Assembly (NCBI RefSeq): GCF_029227915.1
Contig: NC_079877.1
Coordinates: 30,839,851-30,903,850 of the forward strand
Length of the DNA stretch: 64,000 bases
Source: Hydractinia symbiolongicarpus
Lineage: Eukaryota; Cnidaria; Hydrozoa; Anthoathecata; Hydractiniidae
Reading direction: 5' to 3'
The notes under the pieces are model-generated. The model did no database searches, was not told the DNA's origin, and saw nothing but the letters and a program-made list of their open reading frames with translations. Both the position numbers and the translations under genes were made by a program. Position 1 is the first letter of the stretch; the number at the start of each line of letters is the position of its first letter. Below are positions 58,216-64,000 of this stretch, in pieces.

Positions 58216-61200
58216 GACATTCGAAATTAAGCTGCGTCGCCACTTTTAAACAGAAAATTATGCCAAGTTTTTGTTTCATTAAATTTAATAAAGTTATAAG
58301 ACTTTGGTTGCTCAATTTCTTTTATAGATTTTAGCAGCTTATTAGAAAGCAACATATTTTCTGAATAAAAATAAAAAGAGTGGCACTTTATGAAAGTGGA
58401 GTGAGCTTTTAGTTGATTGTGAATTCGTGAATAACTAATTTGATAGTAGAAGTTATTTAGGCTTAGATTTGTCGTGGCGTTAAATTATAGAATAAATCTA
58501 TGTTTGAGAATGGAATTGAATGATAATATGATGTGTAATTTCATTAGTTTAGCACGAACTTATTACAAATTTTATAAAAACTAAGTAATGAGAAAATTTA
58601 AGCGAAAATTTAAGCTATAGGAAATACTACTAAAATTCGAATAGCAAAGATCCAATTTAATGCATGACCTAGTTAGGGAAAATATTGCATAAGGTGTGTA
58701 AATATAAAATATTTACCGATTTGGCTTAAATGATATTTATTTAAGTGACAAAAGCACACCATTATCACTTTCAGTATGCTTTTTTGTTTACTATGCCAAA
58801 TTTTGACAAAAACAGTGACGGACGTCAGTTAAGTCAAAATGTAATACCTTATTGAACATTGACGAATTACTTTGCCCGACATTTTTTGTGCGATAAAACA
58901 AGTCAGTGTTGTTGATTGTCGGCTTTTGGTTGTTTTTTATTCCGTAATGTTTGATGAGAGAAAAAGTTCATCCGTTGCAAACCTGAAACTGTGCGACATG
59001 AGTGAGCCCGAGAAAATGATGGGGCGTGGACATGTACTTGGAATTTAAAAGCGATATTTATACCATACGACATTTTTTGACTGTATCTTCGTGACGAGTA
59101 TAGATGATCTAGTTGCTAGCTACAATCTCGCTTGTTTTTTTTCTATTTTTTTTTGTTTTTAATATCTCATCAATTTCAACACCCACCTTATAGTGAACGA
59201 CAATTAGCTTGTAAAAATATAAAACCTTTTTGAAAAAATGATATTAATTTTAAAATAAAAATTGCACAAGTCAAAATAACTTTTACAGAATCGTTAAACC
59301 AGACCATAACTATGTTCTCCCTGAACAAGTTTACTTACATCGGCATCATTTTGGATCTTCAATATTATATCAGATTTCGCGATTTTGGCACAACTTTTAA
59401 GGAAAAAGAACTTAGGTATTTTTAAAAACAATAAAAAATTTGTTTATTATATAAAAAATAATGCTTTGAGAAGTTTGTTTGAAGTGTAAGGCTGCTCCTG
59501 TACTAAGTTGGTAATTAAAACTGCATTGTGGCGGTTTTAAGGTACGTCAAACTAATCGTATGGACTTACTTCATTTTTCGCCGATATTCCTATTATTCAA
59601 AATGCAGTATAATTGTTCTTCCGCTCAAACGCAAAAACCTTCCGGGGTGCTTTATTAAAATGCGCTCTATTGATTCTTTGTAGACTCGACAATTACAAAT
59701 AGATCTGTCAAAACCTCGACATTGTTTGTCTTGTGATATTATGGTAAAAAAATTAGTGGCCTACGTTATGCTATATTGTTTGTTTAAAGTTTCTGCATCG
59801 TTATCTTTCAGATAGAAAGCACAGGGTTCGTATTGGCGTGTTTACAAGTAATTAGTTGAGCATATTTAATAGGTTTTGTCCAATATATTTAAAAATAAAC
59901 TTCTATTCTCCAATCATAAATTCAAAATTGTTCTTTTAAGATTAAGGAGTAACGAAATGGCTGTAAATCCAGGTTAATTTTAAGTGATGTTTTTTTAAAT
60001 GATGGAGAGTAAAATTATATTTTTAGATCAATGTTTTTATTTCTTTCCCTGACTGTTAAGACTGTTGGGTGTTATTTTTGATGAAGAAAATATTTTCCAA
60101 CCGTATACACACGATGTTTGTAATAGGGCAAATAGCAAGGTTAAAGTGCTTTTACGAAATGAATATTTCGGTCCGCCATAAGCACGAGCAATATCTCCAA
60201 ATAATTGGCTAAGAGAAGAGACATAAACACAATATCTCATATTTTACATGTAGATATGACCGTGCACAACTTCCAGGTGGATGGTTAGAGTAAAACCAAC
60301 AAATATTTCACGAAAAATATATGGATTTCGAAGATAATTTCAAATTTTATCAGAAAACTTTTGAAAACAGAGTTCTCATATATATACACAAATTTTTAAA
60401 TTTCGTCTGTCTGTCTGTGACATAAAATCGTTATTTTATTGTCTACAATTTTTTACGGCTATTAAACGCCTTTATAAAAAGGTTCTGTATTTTATAAAAC
60501 TAAATTTTCAAAAGAAACAGTCTACACTAACTTAATTTATTAGTCACGGTGAATAAACTTTAATTGTTTTTTTCTTTGGTCTTTTAATTGTTGTCTATTT
60601 CATCAAAAAACTTTAAATTATTCCCGCCTTTGATTTACATTTCCAACAAAACCAGACGAGAATATCAGAAGACTATGTGATATTGTACTCTGTATTGTGC
60701 GACAACTACTACTTAGCTAAAACTGAATTATTTTTTTTTTCAGCGTTTTATGAAGAACTTTATCGTTGGTAAAGTAATACCTTTTATCAGAAAAATCTCC
60801 GTCTCCTAACAACTGAAGTCGTTAAAAAGGCTCAATCTGGAATTGATGAAAGAATTATTTCATAAATAAGAAGATTCCATGCGCCCTTCGCTTTCGTAGT
60901 TTTTTTATCTGATATCGGGCAAAATATTTGATATTCAAAGCCTATCTAATGCTGATAAATTGACAATGTATGATTTGGCGTCACTAGTTCTTTAAATATT
61001 ATGGTCTTAAAAACTTTTTTAAACGAGGAAAAAATTCTTTGAGTCTCCCTGCAAAGGTTTATGTCATGAACAACCAAAATTAAAAAAATCTTTAAGTTTT
61101 TTTTCAGGGGAATTTACAGATAACTTTCGACACACGAAAGTTTTTGGCTACTAATTTTTTTCTTAATAATTTTTTTCTGTCGAATATGCAACCCTACCAT

Positions 61201-62006
61201 TAATTGCTCGAACCCTAAAACATTAAAAGTTTCAAGTACTACTCCCTTCCCCCACCCTCCTTCACGCTTCCCCTTAACTATCGTCATGGTATTGATAAAT
61301 CAATAGTGAGTAGACAGCCGATTTTCTGGGTTTAATTGAATTTGAATATGTTTAGAAAAATCTAATTCATCGAAATTTAAGTATTTTGTCCTACAATTCT
61401 ATTTTATCAGGAACACATTATTTTCCGTAAGATTTGTAGAAAAACATGGTCTATCAAAAGTTTATACAGCGAAATCGTTGACACGAAAACAGCAAAAATT
61501 GCGAATTTGTTGCCACAAGAACAAGATCTTTGACGTTCAAAACTATAGGAGACACAATAAATTTGATAAACAATATATAATAAGTTTGCATTTCTAATAA
61601 AACAGTTTAATACAAAAAATATTTTTGTCAAAAAATATAGTGCATTTTCAACCAGTATAAAAATATTAAAACAAACTTGAAACATAGTCATAGACAACCT
61701 GTTTGCATAAAAAGTTTAAATTATTTTGCAAGTTCGATAGTTTGAATGGTGTGATTTGGAGTGAATTATACTTTCAAATTTTCAGAAAAATATATGAAGA
61801 AAAAGTATCATTTACATGCAAGTAATAATGTTCGGTAACAGCTTTGAATTGAAAACAAACCTATCTCATAAGCTTTACAGCGTATAAGCTTTTCGTCTTT
61901 TTTGAACATCTTGATGACCGGCAAAAATGTCTTATTTTGTTGATATACTCACTCATGTGTTTTTAAATAGCTTCTTACAAATGTTTTTATAATTCCTGGA
62001 TACAAT
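58216..62006. other. Intergenic, no gene recognised
   Basis: About 3.8 kb of AT-rich DNA. Minus-strand frames at 60240-60037 and 61697-61407 are open but show no family motif. No splice-flanked exon was supported. Confidence 0.4.
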
Positions 62007-63634
62007 TTAGTTGACAAACCATGATCTTATATTACGTGCTACGCGCCTCAACAATGTGTTTTCATTTGAATTCCCACCGTTATCTGTTCGTCTTGCTCGC
62101 ACGCATACTTTGCACCTAGATACGCGTGATTCCAGCGTATGGTTTTTACTTTTATATAGAAGTTGTTCAGGTTGCGTTTTGAACTGTTCGTCTTTTTTAA
62201 CAGTGGTCAACCAGAAGCTGAATTTGTCATTGTGAAAGAAACAAGAACCTCCGGCTCCATTACACTCTACGAACGGTTTGGGAATAAATTCTTTTAGACA
62301 GGAGCCGGACGACGACAACGACTGACCAGACCCTGTATTGCCAGCACCAGCAATCTGGAGAAAAAAATCAAATCAATAATATAGAGCAATCCGGTAGAGG
62401 GAATATATCTAACAGCAAAAATAGTGCATCGTTTATACCCACCATAAGAAAACTGTATCCATCCCATAATGCATCCCAGCCGAAAGGGCAATTTGGCTTT
62501 GTTGTATCTTGACTGTGGACAGCTATCACTGTTGATGGAGCTTCACAAACGCTGCAACGACTTATATACGGCTCAATAGCTTTTCCAGAAATTAACTTCA
62601 TTCCTGCAGGTTTTGTTACAGTTGCCAGCCAGTATATGAAGTCGTTTCTCGATGCATATTGGCATTTTACCAAATCACAGAAAATAAACGGCAATGTGCT
62701 AAAAACAAAAATAAAGTTAATCAGATGCAGCATGATTGAGGTTTTTCTAACGTATTTCACTGAAAACATAAAAAGCAATACACAAGTGTTTGTGCGTGGT
62801 TTTATCTAACAAAAAAATTGTTACAGCAGTTAAAAAGAAAAAAAGAAATAAAAATATTTTTTGTTGGCTGTGTACTTTAGTTTCTGACTTACCTCATTGA
62901 TTTTACACACGATCCAGTATTTCCAAGATCTTGGCCATTCGAGTGCAAATTACCAACAGTAGAAACAAGAGAGTACCCGTCCCATAATTTGTTGTAGCCT
63001 CGTGGACACGTTGGTATGACATCTTTTTGAGAGTGAGTCACGATAACGTTGCCCTCCGCAACTCCGAAAGGACCTGGTGTGCCTGGATTTCCAGGATCTC
63101 CTTGAGGTCCTTTGTTTCCCTGTAAACCCTCTGGACCTTGAGTACCTGCTTTTCCTTGATCACCAACTAATCCAGGGAAACCTTGCTTTCCTCTGTCACC
63201 TTGAACACCTCTTCGTCCAGGTTCACCAATTGTACCTAAATGAGTAAGGATTCCATTTAGGCGATATAGTTAACATGAAGTAAAAAGATGGAAAATCTTT
63301 ATGCAGTTGCTTCGAGCTTTAGAGCAATGGAAATAACACAATAGATTGATATTCATCAAGAGTACATGTCATGCAAAAGAATTTTATCTGATTCAATTTC
63401 ATCGTTATTTTTTTAGATTCTATTTTTTTTTTTTTTTTCGTTAAAATATAAAATCAAACGTGCCTTTAGTTCCTGGTCTGCCTCTTAATCCTGGTATGCC
63501 AGTTTTACCCAAATCTCCAACTTCACCGACATCACCTTTCTCGGAACCTCTTATTTGTATTCCTTCAGGACCAGCTGGACCAGGTGGACCTTGTGGTCCT
63601 GGATCTCCATCTCTTCCAAATCTTCCACGAGGAC
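62007..63634 (-). CDS. Type IV collagen alpha chain, C-terminal exons (partial)
   Basis: Four minus-strand exons join in phase: 63634-63464, 63235-62893, 62698-62443 and 62354-62007. The first two give Gly-X-Y repeats ([20 protein letters not shown] onward). Exon 2 then enters the NC1 domain at [22 protein letters not shown]1 consists of two C4 repeats, each with LWDGYS, GSC, a Cys pair before an FW/YW site, and ISRC.VC or VSRC.VC; all 12 expected cysteines are present. The protein is a basement-membrane network collagen that trimerises through NC1. The first intron has a GC donor (AAAG|GCACGT), which alone keeps the Gly-X-Y register. The last cysteine is followed by an unusual 30-plus-residue tail ([14 protein letters not shown]...). 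The 5' part of the gene lies beyond the window. Confidence 0.9.
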
Positions 63635-64000
63635 CTAAAAAGTTCGTGATGGTTATACAAAGTGAAAAATTATGAAGCAGAAATTGAAATAACAGGATTG
63701 CTAAAAAATAATTTTCAGCTAATAAAACAATATTCCTTCTCATCTTTTAATTCTGGGTCAGACGTATTGGAAGTTAGTAACAGCTAAATGTATAATTTCA
63801 CCCTTAATGTTGCTAAAATATTGCTAAGCGTAATATTCGAAGTACTAGTACTACGTAGGGGTGTGTCATCTTGGTTACCATTAAAAGCTATATCTCAAAA
63901 TCTCCTGACTTTTGATCACTCAAGATTGGTTTTTCTGAAAGTAGACTGAATTTCCTATAAGACCAAGTGGTTTCAGGGCCGCCCTGCACAGCCAAACTTG
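63635..64000. other. Intron of the collagen IV gene
   Basis: Starts at the acceptor tttttag (63641-63635 on the minus strand). No further Gly-X-Y exon is seen up to the window end, so the preceding exon lies outside. Confidence 0.55.

Noticed and set aside
57918-58220. 100-codon minus-strand frame
   Set aside because: Lies entirely within dispersed repeat R1 and is not shared as an open frame by the other copies.
63460-63675. Pro/Ser-rich plus-strand frame
   Set aside because: Antisense of the collagen Gly-X-Y exon.

Overview
The window is AT-rich, intron-bearing, repeat-laden animal DNA. Several features point to a cnidarian, most likely a hydrozoan. There are intronless class A GPCRs with non-standard DRY and NPxxY motifs. 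There is a type IV collagen gene. Penelope-like, BEL/Pao and LINE remnants are common. A receptor-like gene combines a cysteine-bearing stalk, a transmembrane exon and an ITAM-type tail, which recalls the Hydractinia allorecognition (Alr) family. The species assignment is inference; no taxon marker such as rRNA is present.

Layout. 1-6019: a decayed BEL/Pao LTR retrotransposon whose 5' LTR is cut by the window edge. 8895-9662: an intronless SAM-dependent methyltransferase. 15232-11512 (minus): the 3' half of a type I membrane receptor with a tyrosine-rich tail; its ectodomain exons were not found. 17090-15725 (minus): a 5'-truncated LINE. 17.1-30.8 kb: gene-poor, with dispersed repeats, a palindromic MITE-like block and minisatellites. 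30888-31850: a GPCR. 32096-35054: an element with near-perfect 21-bp inverted ends flanked by TTAA; it carries a broken gene resembling the N-terminal (non-core) half of RAG1 plus a Penelope fragment. 36160-37600 (minus): a second Penelope fragment with its GIY-YIG endonuclease. 38.6-40.05 kb: a duplicated pogo/Tigger-like end around two opposed arrays of a 32-bp repeat. 40.1-41.8 kb: a LINE remnant running into a 15-bp coding minisatellite. 44855-45793: a second GPCR. 48389-47964 (minus): an unrecognised 141-residue ORF. 51297-49966 and 57047-55716 (both minus): two 443-residue multi-pass membrane paralogues with almost identical cores and divergent ends. 54100-52733 (minus): a RecQ-like helicase pseudogene between them. 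63634-62007 (minus): the last four exons of a type IV collagen alpha chain, continuing beyond the right edge.

No operon logic applies. The genes look independent, with mobile elements filling the space between them. The two most notable loci are the Alr-like receptor and the RAG1-N-like gene inside a TTAA-flanked inverted-repeat element. Exon boundaries were set by eye from GT/AG signals, reading phase and family resemblance. No alignment or database search was run.
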